Positions 23,811 to 35,216 of a stretch of 64,000 bases of DNA are shown here, one piece after another. The notes beneath the pieces were generated by a model. The model saw nothing but the letters and a program-made list of their open reading frames with translations. It was not told the DNA's origin and did no database searches. The stretch is from Diogma glabrata (lineage: Eukaryota; Arthropoda; Insecta; Diptera; Cylindrotomidae), in assembly GCA_963693315.1 (NCBI GenBank), contig OY856187.1, forward strand, positions 75,523,394-75,587,393, written 5' to 3'. Both the position numbers and the translations under genes were made by a program. How positions within the stretch are numbered: the stretch's first letter is position 1; every line of letters starts with the position of its first letter.

Positions 23811-24363
23811 TACTAGGAGGGCCCGGCGTGCTTCGCTACGCTTATAAATAAAGTTTTTGCGTAGACATTTTGTTGACGTAGAAGCAATTATTTCAAAAAG
23901 TGGTAATGAGAAATTTCAGCATATAGTTTTTAATTTTTCTTTTTAAATATATGAATGAAAAATAATCAAAACTCTAGCTGATCAGCAGCCAAATTCTGTA
24001 ATTGTGAAGCGGTGAAGTGATAAGTTTTTTAATGAAAAGAAACGAAGAAATTTTTAACACTTCACCGCTTCACAGTTACAGAATTTGGCTGCAGTTCGGA
24101 TATATGAAAAATTAGCGATCAAATAAGTTTTCAAGTAAGCTTATTTGATCACTAACTTATTTGATCGCTAATTTTTCATATATCCGAACTGATCAGCTAG
24201 AGTTCTGATTATTTTTCATTCATATATTTAAAAAGAAAAATTAAAAATTATATGTTAGCATTTCTCATTACCACTTTTTGAAATCATTGCTTCTACGTCA
24301 AAAAAATGTCTACGCAAAAACTTTATTTGTAAGCGTAGCGAAGCACGCCGGGCCCTCCTAGTA
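23811..24363. mobile_element. Long foldback element with 106-bp MITE nested in one arm
   Basis: Ends TACTAGGAGGGCCCGGCGTG and its inverse. Arms of about 215 bp are nearly perfect mirror images around a centre near 24150 (CTTATTTGATC). The arms encode nothing. One arm contains the MITE at 23986-24091; the other arm, near 24190, preserves the empty site. Single-arm relatives lie at 23168 and 30654. Confidence 0.92.
23986..24091. mobile_element. 106-bp foldback MITE, copy 2
   Basis: Same ends and length as copy 1 (CAGCCAAATTCTG and inverse). Flanked by CAG at 23983-23985 and 24092-24094. The opposite foldback arm reads CTGATCAGTTCGG (complement), the exact pre-insertion sequence with a single CAG. 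Confidence 0.93.
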
Positions 24364-24410
24364 CTAATCATACTCTTATAAAATATACTCTAGACAATAA
24401 AAAATTACGA

Positions 24411-25220
24411 ACTAGCAATGATTCGAAGGACTGATTTGTGCTTTAGTGTAGTATTCTTTAATCTTGTTTTTCAAATTACATTTATCTATATTAAACTCAA
24501 AAAGATGTGATATTTCATTAAAGGAAGATGCCATGGCATTAATTGGTTCAAACCTCCCATACTTGGTTCTGTGGTATTGAATGTGTAAAAACTCGTGTCT
24601 GCGAAAGTTTTTTGCCGGGACGTTAAATAATATATTTTAAAGAATATAAGGAGAATTTATGTGTCCATTTATGATGTTTGACAAGAAACAAGATGATAGT
24701 AGTTTCCTTCTATCACACAGGTTAAGGATATTGTGAGTATGGGTAGTTTAGAAATACAAGAAATTTTTTTTGCACTTTTTCAATTCGGTCTTCATACACT
24801 GCGTGATAAGGGTTCCATACCCCCCCTCCCACTAAGCATGAAAATGGAAAATTCTATTCTCCGTTCCAAACAAAAAGGTGGCTGTTGGTGCTAGTCAACG
24901 TGTGATGAGTTGGCATATACCAAATAAAACGCGTTACATACTGAAATGTTTTGGTGAACGGTGGAAAATATAGATATTTTAATAAGTTTGGATAGAGCTT
25001 AATCGATTTGTGATAATTATTGTAATGTGTCAGATAAACTTTTAAATTGTATCGTGTGTTCCGTGATTTTAGTTCTGAGAAAATTGTCAACTTTCTGTTG
25101 CTGTATCATCGCATGCCACGGCACGATTTTTTTTATATACGATTTGTGATATTTATCGCGTATGGATATGGTATCTTCTGTGATCACCATTCTGATGAGG
25201 TATCTTTGGATGCTCATATG
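24411..25220 (-). pseudogene. LINE ORF2 3' part: RT thumb to C-terminus
   Basis: On the minus strand, in several frames: KVDNFLRTKITEHTIQFKSL (near 25090), a WNPYHAVYEDRIEKVQKKFL-type thumb motif split over frames near 24800, LSSCFLSNIINGHINSPYIL, then NFRRHEFLHIQYHRTKYGRF and NAMASSFNEISHLFEFNIDK, ending in a stop at about 24411. The W-N-P-Y...R-I-E...V-Q-K and R-T-x-Y-G boxes identify the C-terminal part of CR1/Jockey-type LINE RT proteins. Catalytic RT motifs are absent and the frame shifts repeatedly. A 5'-truncated, decayed copy. Confidence 0.75.
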
Positions 25221-25924
25221 AAATAAAAATTACTGGAATTAGTTAATAAATCAAATTAGTATAATTAATGTAAATAGTGATTAATTCTCGTGTAGTTAAT
25301 AAATTCAAATAATATGTACTGTGAATGCTTTCCTGAAAGTCGTCATTTTGACTACTCATTTGAACACAAACAAACAAAAAAATATATAAATATTAATGTA
25401 ATTAATAATAACTCTAATTAATGTAATCAAGTTAATTTAATATTTTTGGTTAATACACAAAAAAAGGAACTAGAACTATGTTGTGTTTGTAATTGTATAA
25501 TACCAAAAGAAAACAAAAAGGAAAGGGAGTTGAATGATTCAAGTCTCGACCTCAACCATAGGCGTGTTTGTTCTGATTTTATTGTTTCATATTTGCTGGA
25601 GTGACTGGATGTAAGAAATAGAACAAAACGGGGTTACTTATGAGTATCACCAAGTTTTTCGACCTATCAAGTAAAATATGAGGAGAGGCTAAGCTGTGAG
25701 GAACGGGAGGGAATCGGACATCAACATGGGGTGAGTCCTATTTTAATTTTGTTTTATTTTTATGTATGAATGATTATGGATATGTATGTAGGTGTAGGAG
25801 TGTGTATATGGATGTGTAGATGAGGGTACGTATGAATGAGTATATTTGTTGCATGCGCGTATGTCTGTCAGACTCCAATTGGAAACATGTAAACAAAAAT
25901 TTTGCATAAATATTGCAAAACAAA
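25221..25924. other. No gene seen
   Basis: AT-rich, ending in a GTATG-rich stretch (about 25760-25860). No convincing frame or element end. Confidence 0.4.
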
Positions 25925-26780
25925 AATTTATTGATAAAAACTTAAAAATATTTATAATTAAAAATGGATGGCTTATTAATAATTAATCGATAAAATGATT
26001 TAGTTTATCGTAAATTTGATGATGTATTGAAAAACAAAATTCGTGAATTAGCAGTAACGATTAGATTAGTGAAAGAAGATATTGCGGATAAAAAGGAATA
26101 GAGTTGTATATTCATTCAAATGTTATCATACAAATATTTAGTCCAATTATTGCATCTCAACGGGTGATGTTTTGTCACTTCGATAGTTCGTATTTTGCAT
26201 TACAATGTGAAAATGATTTGAATATTATCTTTGGAACATTTTTAGGGTATGTTTTTTTTTATTATACTTGGAACGAAATCGGAAGAAATGTTACAACGGC
26301 ATTTGGGGATGTGCATCTCGTTTGTTAAACATATGCGTGGTCCTGATTTGATTTTATTAAAAACAATTCCAAAACACGGAGATATGTTGACATCATTAAT
26401 GGATTCATGGAATGGGGTGTACAAGTATGATCAGTCTATACTAGTAGAAGCCGTTGAACAGCTTTTAGTAAATTCTGATGTACGAAAGGTTGCATTGAAA
26501 TCCTTACAATTGGTTACCGAAAAGTTAAACCAAGATCCACTCTCACAACGAAGTCATGCACTAAATTTTGTTAAACATAAATTTTTTGGTCATTATATTC
26601 AAGCCGTCAAGCACAAGATCTTTCGTCATCTGATATTCTTTTCCTAAACATTTTTTTTTGTCATGTAATTGAGCCTGAAAAAACGTTTGAAGGTTCAAAT
26701 AAAACAGTCCATAAAAAAATACAATCTTGCCTGCTATTCTACAACGGAAACCAAAATAGTTGATATTCAGGTTTGACATC
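25925..26780 (+). pseudogene. HPS1-like (BLOC-3 subunit) intronless pseudogene
   Basis: The plus strand begins MDGLLIINR, then a TAA, then NDLVYRKFDDVLKNKIREL, resembling the N-terminal longin-type domain of insect HPS1. After a frame change at 26100: SNVIIQIFSPIIASQRVMFC and NDLNIIFGTFLGY. After a slip in a poly-T run (26250-26260): SEEMLQRHLGMCISFVKHMR, DMLTSLMDSWNGVY and ILVEAVEQLLVNSD. A further change near 26600 gives QAQDLSSSDILFLN. HPS1 with HPS4 forms the Rab32/38 exchange factor BLOC-3 of lysosome-related organelles. Only about the first 250 codons are present, with no introns in 800 bp, one nonsense codon and at least three frameshifts. This suggests a retrocopy or a dead gene remnant. 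The family call rests on remembered similarity. Confidence 0.6.
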
Positions 26781-26883
26781 TCATATCATACATATCACCA
26801 ATCATGAAAATGATATCACACTAGTCTGTTTGGTTGAATATGGTAGCTTGGTTGTATCGCGTAGTGTGAATGCGCGTATAAGC

Positions 26884-26945
26884 ATGGATGTGTGCATGTG
26901 TGTGTGAGTATGTGTGTGTGTGTGTGTGAGTGTGAGTGAATGAAG
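26884..26945. repeat. GT-rich microsatellite
   Basis: Imperfect (GT)n/(TGTGAG)n run, longest pure stretch TGTGTGTGTGTGTGTG near 26910. Confidence 0.9.
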
Positions 26946-26963
26946 TGCGAGAGCGTGTGAATG

Positions 26964-27436
26964 TGTTAGAATTATAATATAGGACGTGGTGATCGCGGTT
27001 TTTTCGTATACGGGGGTCGCCAGAGTCTACTTATTCCACTTCGCTTCTCTTTGATCCGTTTCCATATCGAAATACGCGTAAAATACTGATATTTGTGCTG
27101 GAGCACCAAGTATTCTTCATTCGACCCCCACTTACTGAAGCTAGTTTGGGGCTTTAAATAAATCTCCCTAGGTACGCGGCCTGCTATGCCACTTCGTTGA
27201 TGTTCAACGATTCAGCGCTTCATTACAACCATTAGCCAACGCAGTCTCAATTAAAATGGTAAACACAAAGAGATACCTTAGTGTCGACTCAAACAAGGAA
27301 CTCTGTGTCTCTAGGAGCGCGGTGTTTCAAGTCTCAATCCGTTACAACTTACACCTCGACCGATATCCGATTGTAATAGGAAGATTTCGTTACCACACTG
27401 TTGTGTTCTACATAATCAGATTGTGTTAAGTAAAAA
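26964..27436. other. GC-richer non-coding block, possibly a solo LTR
   Basis: Starts TGTTAGAATTATA and has TGTTGTGTTCTACA near 27412, with an AATAAA at 27159. The ends are only loosely inverted and there is no flanking duplication, so the LTR reading is weak. No frame of note. Confidence 0.2.
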
Positions 27437-27525
27437 AAATATTGCAACGCTGATTCATACATATGCTAACCTCGCCACAGCTCTGGAAACACATCGTGGT
27501 AGATATATATTGAGCTAACATCCAT
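27437..27525 (+). repeat. 3'-end fragment of the transposon type found at 57525-58524
   Basis: Matches, in opposite orientation, the last codons and flank of the 57.5-kb pseudogene: AATATTGC.ACGCTGAT, CCACAGCTCTGGAAACA and GAGCTAA.ATCCAT in the same order over about 88 bp. Confidence 0.75.
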
Positions 27526-27592
27526 CAAATACTTCAATTAATGGCTTTGCCGATGTTTTAGATTTTACGTAGTTATAAAAATATTTAAAAAA

Positions 27593-28219
27593 CCCGAGCA
27601 GAAATTTGTCAGGACTCAAATAAAGTCCTGATCAGGTTTGCTCTAGTCCAGATCAGGCATAGGTAGGGCAGCCTGATTAAGCCCTGATCATGAGTGTAAC
27701 GCTTTTTCCCTATCAGGTCTTGATAGAGGTTACCGGATCAAACCCTCATTAGGATATTCGGATCAGACCCTGATTGAAATAATCGGATCAGTTCTGGATT
27801 GGGATATCTAGCCCTGTTATATATTGTATATTGTATGCATTAATTAACTAAAATAAAATAAAAAAATTACAAAGGAATAAAATTAAAACACATACCACCC
27901 TAATCACTATTATATTATAATTGTGTTTCACTGTTTCAGTCGAGAAGGGATAACTAAACCATACATGAAACGAATTTAACTATATATTTCTAAAATGGAT
28001 AATACTCTAGTGAATTTAAACCAAATGAAATTCCAGCTAGGGGTCAAATACGAAAAACCAAATGGGAACCTGATATATTCAAATAAGGTTAACCTGTCGC
28101 AGAACTCCGGAACAGGACCACATTAGATTTCCCTAATAAGGCTTGTCCTTTCTGGACTGACCAGGACCTGATCATGCTCCGACTGTATTCAGGCTGTCCC
28201 TAACTAATTTCTTGCCGGG
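27593..28219. mobile_element. CCCGA-family element, 627 bp
   Basis: Begins CCCGAGCAGAAATTTGTCAG and ends with the inverse, CTAATTTCTTGCCGGG. Both subterminal zones are rich in CTGATC/GGATCA; the core is AT-rich. The flanks read AA rather than TA on both sides, so the target duplication is altered or different here. Confidence 0.8.
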
Positions 28220-28945
28220 AAGCTGAAGTATCCCAATAGACATAAATTCTGTTGTACGATTTGAAAAAGTAAAAAAAAAATTTACTGGAAGTAACAATCC
28301 GAAAAATGAAATGCAGAACAGTTACAAATCATACTCTAGGAATATATACCATGTTTCATCAAAATCAATTATCAGAAACTTATGTTATTGAAGTTTCAAA
28401 TAAACAGGTGCTCGGGAGCCTCTATCATCAAACAAAACAAACAAAACATTGCTAGGCAACTATTATCAAATAAAACAAATATGTTTCATGAAATTCATTT
28501 AATTTACAATTGTCAATCCCAAAGGAATTATTTTCTACATAATTAACACAACAATTAATTATCATTTAATAACACAAAATCAATCTGAAAAATGTAATAC
28601 AAATCTGTAATTTTAATACATATATTACTTTAAAATATTGAAAAATAATTATAACCAAAGTATATAATAATAAAAGCAATTAAAAATATTTACAGTACAG
28701 AATCATTGGTTGAAATTAAAATCTGAAATGTTATTTGACGGTTGTTTTGTACGGCCAAAACATTTTATTTTTAAAATTAAAAATAATGCCGGTAATCAGA
28801 AATAACACAGCTGCGTAATTTATCATGGCAAAATGGTTTTGAATTTTGATATCTCTCTTCTGTTTCAGCATTGTTTAATGATGAGATATTCAAACGTTTC
28901 CTCTGATTGAAATTTGGAATGCCTGGATTTGAAAAGTGGAAACTT
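28220..28945. other. No gene seen
   Basis: AT-rich sequence without recognisable frame or element ends. Confidence 0.4.
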
Positions 28946-28949
28946 ATCG

Positions 28950-29112
28950 GAACCTTAGGATTTAAGTGATATTTATTACAGCTACAAACAATATAATTTT
29001 ACTACAATCATCAACGTTGTTTGTAGTTTCGAGAGCAAAAGAATATTTCAAGTTTTTGCTCAACTGTACATTTTTTTATTTTTTGAGTGAAAAAAATTTT
29101 CATATATAATAT
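28950..29112. repeat. About 300-bp repeat family, copy 1 (partial)
   Basis: Core TGATATTTATTACAGCTACA followed by ACGTTGTTTGTAGTTTCGAG and TTTTTGCTCAACTGTACATT. Shared with 29780-30150 and 32885-33500. Confidence 0.7.
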
Positions 29113-29257
29113 CACCAGTCGTCAAATAATAGTCGATTATTTTTCATAATCATTATTACGAATGTCATTTGAGGTTTGAAATTTAAATTTTTAACCTCAA
29201 ATGGCATGAGTGGTAATGTTGCAAAATAATCGACTAATAATTTGGTGACGAGTTGTA
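29113..29257. repeat. Foldback MITE-like hairpin, about 140 bp
   Basis: Arms GTCGTCAAATAATAGTCGAT... and the inverse ...ATCGACTAATAATTTGGTGA enclose CATTTGAGGTTTGAAATTTA. Imperfect arms of about 60 bp; no coding content. Confidence 0.75.
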
Positions 29258-29521
29258 TTTAGCAGACAATTTAACGAACAGAAATATTAACATTATTTCA
29301 TACAACATAATCATACATAATAAAATATTATTTCATCTTAGTAGGCGCATAAATGTTATAAATTTGTAATTTATTTTTGACAAATAAACATAAACATGCA
29401 ATCATTTATGAATGAAAACGGACATTTTTATTATTTGCAAATTGCATTTTTACATAATTTTGTATTATTGAATAATTTGTAGAAAAAATTTTATTTAGAA
29501 ACTAATAATTTTCTTTTAAAC

Positions 29522-29575
29522 AATTATAATTATAATTATAATTATATAATTACAATTATAATTATAATTATAAAT
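29522..29575. repeat. AATTAT microsatellite, self-complementary
   Basis: Run of (TTATAA)n repeats with one irregularity in the centre; fully self-complementary. Confidence 0.85.
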
Positions 29576-29779
29576 AAAAAAAAATTATCTCATTAGAAAA
29601 AAAAATATCTCAATATCTCTAGTTTTAAATTAATATATTAAGTAGGCCGAAAATAGTCACAATAATTCGCTGTTCCTTCCCACCAGAGAAAAATAATCGA
29701 TATAATTCGTTTTGATTTGTTAAAAAATAGTAAATGAAGCGTTTTTATTGGACCTTCTCGAAACTTTATTTAGTGAGTT

Positions 29780-30150
29780 GAATTTTCAAAAATATTTATC
29801 ATTATGCTTTACTATAAAATACTTCAACTGATTTCGAACAATTTTGTATTGTACTTGGAATAGTTGGATTATCAAAATTATCACTGTGTGTAGGTAACTC
29901 ACTGTAGGTTTTGCTGATTTGAGTGATATTTATTACAGCTACAAACAAACAAAAATTACTACAAGCATCAACGTCGTTTGTAGTTTCTGAGATTAAAAGA
30001 ATATTTTAACCTTACAGTTGAGCGTACATTTTTTTTATTTTTTGAGTGGAAAAAAAATTTCCAAAAATTATTTCCAACGTTATTTCCAAAAATATTTATC
30101 ATTACCATAAAATACTATAAACGATTTCGAACAATCTTGTATATTATTAT
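29780..30150. repeat. About 300-bp repeat family, copy 2
   Basis: Contains TATCACTGTGTGTAGGTAAC, then TTTGAGTGATATTTATTACA, CAACGTCGTTTGTAGTTT and TTTTTATTTTTTGAGTGG. The fullest copy in this orientation. Non-coding. Confidence 0.75.
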
Positions 30151-30321
30151 TATTATTATTATTTAGTTTTCTTTATTTCATTACAATTGATTGAGTATTA
30201 TATAATAAATAGATATACATTTTAATATAAAATTAAATTTAAATTTGAGTCTAAAGAAACTCATAACATTATGTATACAGCACTTGTTACTTTACCAGAA
30301 TAATTTGTGCAAATTAATATA

Positions 30322-31876
30322 GATGAAAAACGTGTTCTAGACAGAGTTGTGACCTGACCATTGTGACTTGACCATTTTTGATTTTGTTAACCTGTTTTAA
30401 TTTTGAAACCTGTTATATAAGTAGTATGGACAAAATAAAAATACAACTTATTTTAAAATTTTTTTAGAGTGAGTAGTTTGAGCATAGGGGCACCCCAACA
30501 TGCATGAAAAATGAAAATTCTGCTAGTCCGATGTAACTTTGAAATTAAAATGCTCAAGAACAGATATACCGATTTCATCAAACTTTTTTTTGTTTAATAG
30601 ATGATTAGTTAGTCGTTTGAAAAAAAAATTAATTAATTGTTTTTATAATTAACTAGCAGGACCCGGCGTGCTCTGCTACGCTTATAAATAAAGTTTTTGC
30701 GCAGACATTTTGTTGACGTAGGAGCAATGATTTCAAAAAGTGGTAATGAGAAATGATAGCGTAATTTTTAATTTTTCTTTTTAAAAGTATGAATTCAGCA
30801 TTCTAGCTGATTAGTTCGGATATATGAAAAATTAGCGATCTGCCACAATATGTTTTCAAGTAAGCAATAAAACAATTTAAATGACTTGTTGAATTAGTAG
30901 AGGTGTGTTATCTCTATATAAAACATTATACAGAACAAAAATAGATTCACAAATGTTCACAGTGCTCATGCATTGTATTTGTTTCCGACACGAAACACAC
31001 AAAAACTGTCCTAAAGAAGTTTTTCTGTGAGAAAATGAAAAATGCTTTCAAATTACAAAATTCAAGTGAATTACAATAATTACTTTGATCTTAATCACTC
31101 ACAAAATTTTATTTTTACACTAAATAGTGTAAAAGTTTTGTTTATTTAACATTATGCCCGTCGCATATTGCTGCTATCTCATAAGAAAGAAAATTCGACA
31201 AAACTCGTTATGATAACATTCAATTTACATTCTGTCATGTTTATTGCAACTTATTTATTTTAATATGGAAAGAATTTCAAAATGTCAATTTAATTCTGTT
31301 TATTTATGAGACTTCAGTGGTTAAAATTTTTTGATGATAAAAATTGTTTGAAAAAATAATGAACAATTAGAATTTTAATCGTACTAAAAATCTGTAAAAT
31401 TAAATATCTCAAGAACACGAATTAACGCCTCTTTGTAAATTTGATATATTTTAGAAAGATAGAACTATTTTCAGAAAAAAAATTAATTAAATTCTAATTG
31501 ATCTTCGACCCTAGCGCCATCTTTAAAAAAGTTGTTTTAATATTTTTATTTAAAAATTAATTATAAAAACAGTTAATTAATTTTTTTTCAAGCGACTAAC
31601 TAATCATCCATCAAACAAAAAAAAGTTTGATGAAATCGGTATAGCCGTTCTTGAGCAATTTAATTTCAAAGTTACATCGGATTGGCAGAATTTTCATTTT
31701 TCGTGCATGTTGGGGTGCCCCCTAATCTCAAACTACGCACTAGAAAAAATTTCTAAAATAAGTTGTATTTTTATTTTGTCCATACTACTTATATGCCAAG
31801 TTTCAGGAAAATCAAAAATGGTCAAGTTCAAATCTCGACTTTTCACCTGCGCAGATCACGTTTTTCATCTATAAAG
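30322..31876. mobile_element. Foldback element F2, copy with a nested insertion
   Basis: The left end GATGAAAAACGTGTTCTAGA and right end AGATCACGTTTTTCATC head arms of about 300 bp that mirror each other (CCCCAACATGCATGAAAAAT and inverse; ATACCGATTTCATCAAACTT and inverse). The left arm is interrupted at 30654 by a copy of the GGACCCGGCGTGC-headed arm. An uninterrupted relative is at 44106-45226. Confidence 0.85.
30654..30880 (+). mobile_element. Single-arm copy of the GGCCCGGCGTGC-headed element, nested in F2
   Basis: Starts ACTAGCAGGACCCGGCGTGC and follows the arm at 23811-24140 (GTAGGAGCAATGATTTCAAA, TTCGGATATATGAAAAATTA), without the mirror half. Headed by the Helitron-like end; the far end is not clear. 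Confidence 0.7.
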
Positions 31877-32159
31877 AAACTTATATCAAGAAACTCCTTT
31901 AGAAAATAAATTTCTGTAGTGGAGCATGTTACGTTTGCATTTTAAATGATAAAACTTAAACAAATATGTATTTGAACCAATATTACAAATATAAAACAAA
32001 TCCAAAATACCCTAGATAATATTTACAATTTACAGGTTCAGTATTTATTTTCCACATTAAAAGAAATGAATCTAAGTACATGTAAACGAGTCAACAGATT
32101 GAAAATATTAAAATTAACGACTAAATTCAGTAAACAAAAAAAATTAAAAAAATTCCTCT
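31877..32159. other. No gene seen
   Basis: AT-rich sequence between F2 and a LINE relic. Confidence 0.4.
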
Positions 32160-32705
32160 ATGTTATTCAAGCCAAGAACCCACGTTCGAATTTCACGTGC
32201 AAATTTTTATTTCTGCCCAATAGCGAGTGATTTAATATTTCTTGGTAGCTTATGAAAAAAATATATGGTGCCATATAAAAATGAAATTTTCTAAATCTTT
32301 CAGTGTTGCAACGAATAATAGTAAAGACGTTTGGACTTCTAGTAATGTATACATGTGTTTTACGGCTATGAAAACTGTTACTGCGAATGAAAATCATTTT
32401 TAGAACCTTGTATAGACCATACATCTTACTCAAAGTAAATTTAGTTGACGAAACTGAAGAGGTGTTGTTTTTTTAGGACAACGATAAATTAGCTTAATAA
32501 TTATTTTCTGTGCTAAGAACAGAGGGTCAATGTTGGCGAAGTAAATGCCGCCCAACAGCATTTTCCATACATTATTATCGATTTAATTAAGGCACGATAC
32601 ATTTTCCTTAGAATAATGCTTGGACAGCATTTTCTCAAACTGCAAAAATTGTAAATTTTCCAGATAGCATTCTTTCTGATACTGCGGAGATGACACAATC
32701 AGTTA
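32160..32705 (-). pseudogene. LINE ORF2 C-terminal relic
   Basis: On the minus strand, LRKMYRALIKSIIMYGKCCW (frame ending near 32513), then FRQLNLL and YGLYKVLKMIFIRSN, then RSPNVFTIIRCNTERFRKFH in the next frame, to a stop at 32167. The L-x-x-x-Y-x-A-L-I-x-S-x-I-x-Y-G box is typical of the region after the RT palm in Jockey/CR1-type LINEs. At least one frame change and an internal stop. Different sequence from the relic at 24.4 kb. Confidence 0.6.
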
Positions 32706-32884
32706 TATCCAATCCGAATATTTGAATTCGTTAACGACCGTAAGCGTAAAACACAGTTGCGAGCATGGCGTTCTGTTGCAGGGATACACATGATAGGTTA
32801 AAGCATTTTGAGAAGTGGATGTATTTGAGCGACCAAAATACAGTACTCACGATTTATCACTTATCATAAGACGGTACTTAAATT

Positions 32885-33500
32885 GCAATTGTATTATCAA
32901 AAGTATCACTGTGTGTAGATGACTCACCTGTTTTAATGATTTGATAGATATTTACTACAACTACATACAAACAAAAAAGTTTTACTACTATTGGAAATTT
33001 TTGCTCTAGCCAAACAAATTAAAAATATACAGTTGAGCAAAAAGTTAAAAATATTTTTTCGATCACCGAAACTAAAAATGAGGCAGATTATTGTAATAAA
33101 ATTTGTTTGTTTGGAGTTTTACTAAATATCACTCAAATCATTAAAGCAAGTGAATACCCACCCTACACATAGTGATAATTTTGATAATACGAGTATACAA
33201 GATTGTTCGAAATCGTTTGTAGTTTTTTGTTGTACTGATAAATATTTTTGGAAATTATTATTGTAGCCAACAAAATTAAAAATGTACAGTTGAGCAAAAA
33301 TATGAAATATATAGCGAAACTATTATTTATAAACTACAAACGACGTACATGATTGTAGTAAAACTTTTTTGTTTAGTGTTTTAATAAATATCACTCAAAT
33401 CATCAAAAAGGGGATTCCCCTACACACAGTGATAATTTTAATAATCCAAGTATACAAGATTGTTCGAAATCGTTTGTAGTATTTTGTACTATAATGATAA
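32885..33500. repeat. About 300-bp repeat family, copies 3-5, partly inverted
   Basis: One copy near 32900-33050 runs as at 29780. Two tandem copies, 33050-33240 and 33240-33500, run inverted (TATCACTCAAATCAT, CACAGTGATAATTTT, CAAGATTGTTCGAAATCGTT). Confidence 0.7.
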
Positions 33501-33503
33501 ATG

Positions 33504-33913
33504 CCCGAGCAGAAATTAGTTAGGGAAAACCGGAATACAGTCAGGGCGTGATCAGGGCCTGGTCAGTCTTACAAAGTCATTCCCTATTAGGGTAATTTGA
33601 TGTGGGCCTGTTCCGGGCCTGATCTAGAATACCCTTTTAGGGTTTACCTTATTTGAATATATCCGGCCCTGATCAGGTTTTTCGTGTTTGACCCCTAGCT
33701 GAAATTTCGATTGGTTAAAATTCACTAGAGTATTGTCCATTTAAGAAATATATAGTTAAAATCGTTTCATGTATGTTTTAGTTATCGCTTCTTGGCTGAA
33801 ATGCTATAATAATAATGATTATCAGGTGGTATGTATGTTTTAATTTTTTCGATTGTAATTTTTTATTTTAATTTGATTAATTTATGAATGTAATATATAA
33901 ATATATAACAGGG
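33504..33913. mobile_element. CCCGA-family element, truncated
   Basis: Starts CCCGAGCAGAAATTAGTTAG and runs as the reverse complement of 27815-28219 to AACAGGG, where it stops, lacking the other GATC-rich end. Confidence 0.75.
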
Positions 33914-35216
33914 TGTGGTCCAGATACTTCACAACTATAGAATAGTTGATCTCATTGATTACTTATTTATTATAATCGAAATCAATTATGGAGTTAGTGA
34001 AATCAATGTGAACATAGAGCGTAAAACCCTTACAGAATATTTAGAATAAAAATAGTATAGAATACAGAATAAAATATAGAATGGTATTTTAAAAGTCATT
34101 TTTATGTTTTAAATTAGAATTTTATTAATTATAAATTTTTTGAGACATTAAAATTAATTTAATACAGCATTAATATTTTTTAAAGAGATGGTTCTTGCTT
34201 CTTCCTCTATGATTATAGACGCGTCAGGTTTTTCCTGAAATTAAAAATTACGATAACAAAAAATTATTGTACTGCAGCTTCTTCGATTTTCTGTACCGTT
34301 ACCACTATTGATTAGTATATTGTTTTTCAACACAATATTTCACTTTTAAACAAAAACTGACAAAAATCACAAAATTGCAGCTCTAAAAGTAAAAACAAAA
34401 CAAGAAAAAATTTGTTGACTATGTTTACAAGATATATCAAAAAGAATCATAAAATGCAACGAGAGTAAAGAGAGGGAGTGAAAAATGTTAGTTGCTGATA
34501 GTTATCATGAAAGTAATTAAGAATCTCATCAAAATGTTCATCGCAGGATCACTTATTTATTTCTTGTTAGAAATACAATGAAAATATCATCAATACTTCA
34601 ATATTTTTTGCTTATCTGTAGTTGTTTAATATTTTTTTTGTAAATTGTATTAGTAAACTGGTGAAAAATTTTTACTAGGGTAGTATCCAAAAATATATTT
34701 CTTTTTTGGTTCCCTTATGTTCGGGTTCCAAGCTCACACAGCTCAAATAATCGACATTTTTAATACAACAAGCTTTATATTTGAATGAAAACTGCAATAT
34801 ATTTTATTCCAAGTACATACTGTGTTAAATATTACTGTAAAGAGCATTAAATTTAACTTTACATCAAACTTTGCATTGTTTTACAATGGAAGACTTCCGT
34901 AGGACGTATATGTGTAGCAATTTTCATTACATATTCAAGTTCTTTTTAGCTGTACACCTATCATATGTGCACCTAGCTACACTAGTTTATTTAGAAAAAC
35001 TGTTTTCCCTTACATTGCAGGTCTCTAAAATTTTGTTTGAACCACTATTATATAATGGCTGTTCAAGTTTATTTTATACTCATCTCAAATTTTAGGTCAG
35101 CAAATACAAAAACGGCAGCTTCAATTGAGTTATTTTTTTAAGTAACGAAACATTAGGTTTTAAAGAAAAATTGAAAACAACCATATTGCCGCTATTCTCG
35201 ACTTCAAACACTTTAG
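33914..35216. other. No firm gene; a small minus-strand exon candidate at 34153-34230
   Basis: On the minus strand an acceptor-like TTTTTAATTTCAG precedes a 26-codon frame, EKPDASIIIEEEARTISLKN and six more residues, then a stop near 34153. A possible upstream exon (KIEEAA) ends at a GTACAA donor near 34275. I do not recognise the product. The frame 34871-35095 on the plus strand is not convincing. The segment 35160-35216 may hold upstream IR coding sequence (KLKTTILPLFSTSNTLA). Confidence 0.25.

Noticed and set aside
26964..27412. Solo LTR
   Set aside because: Ends are only loosely inverted and no target duplication is visible; kept only as a weak note.
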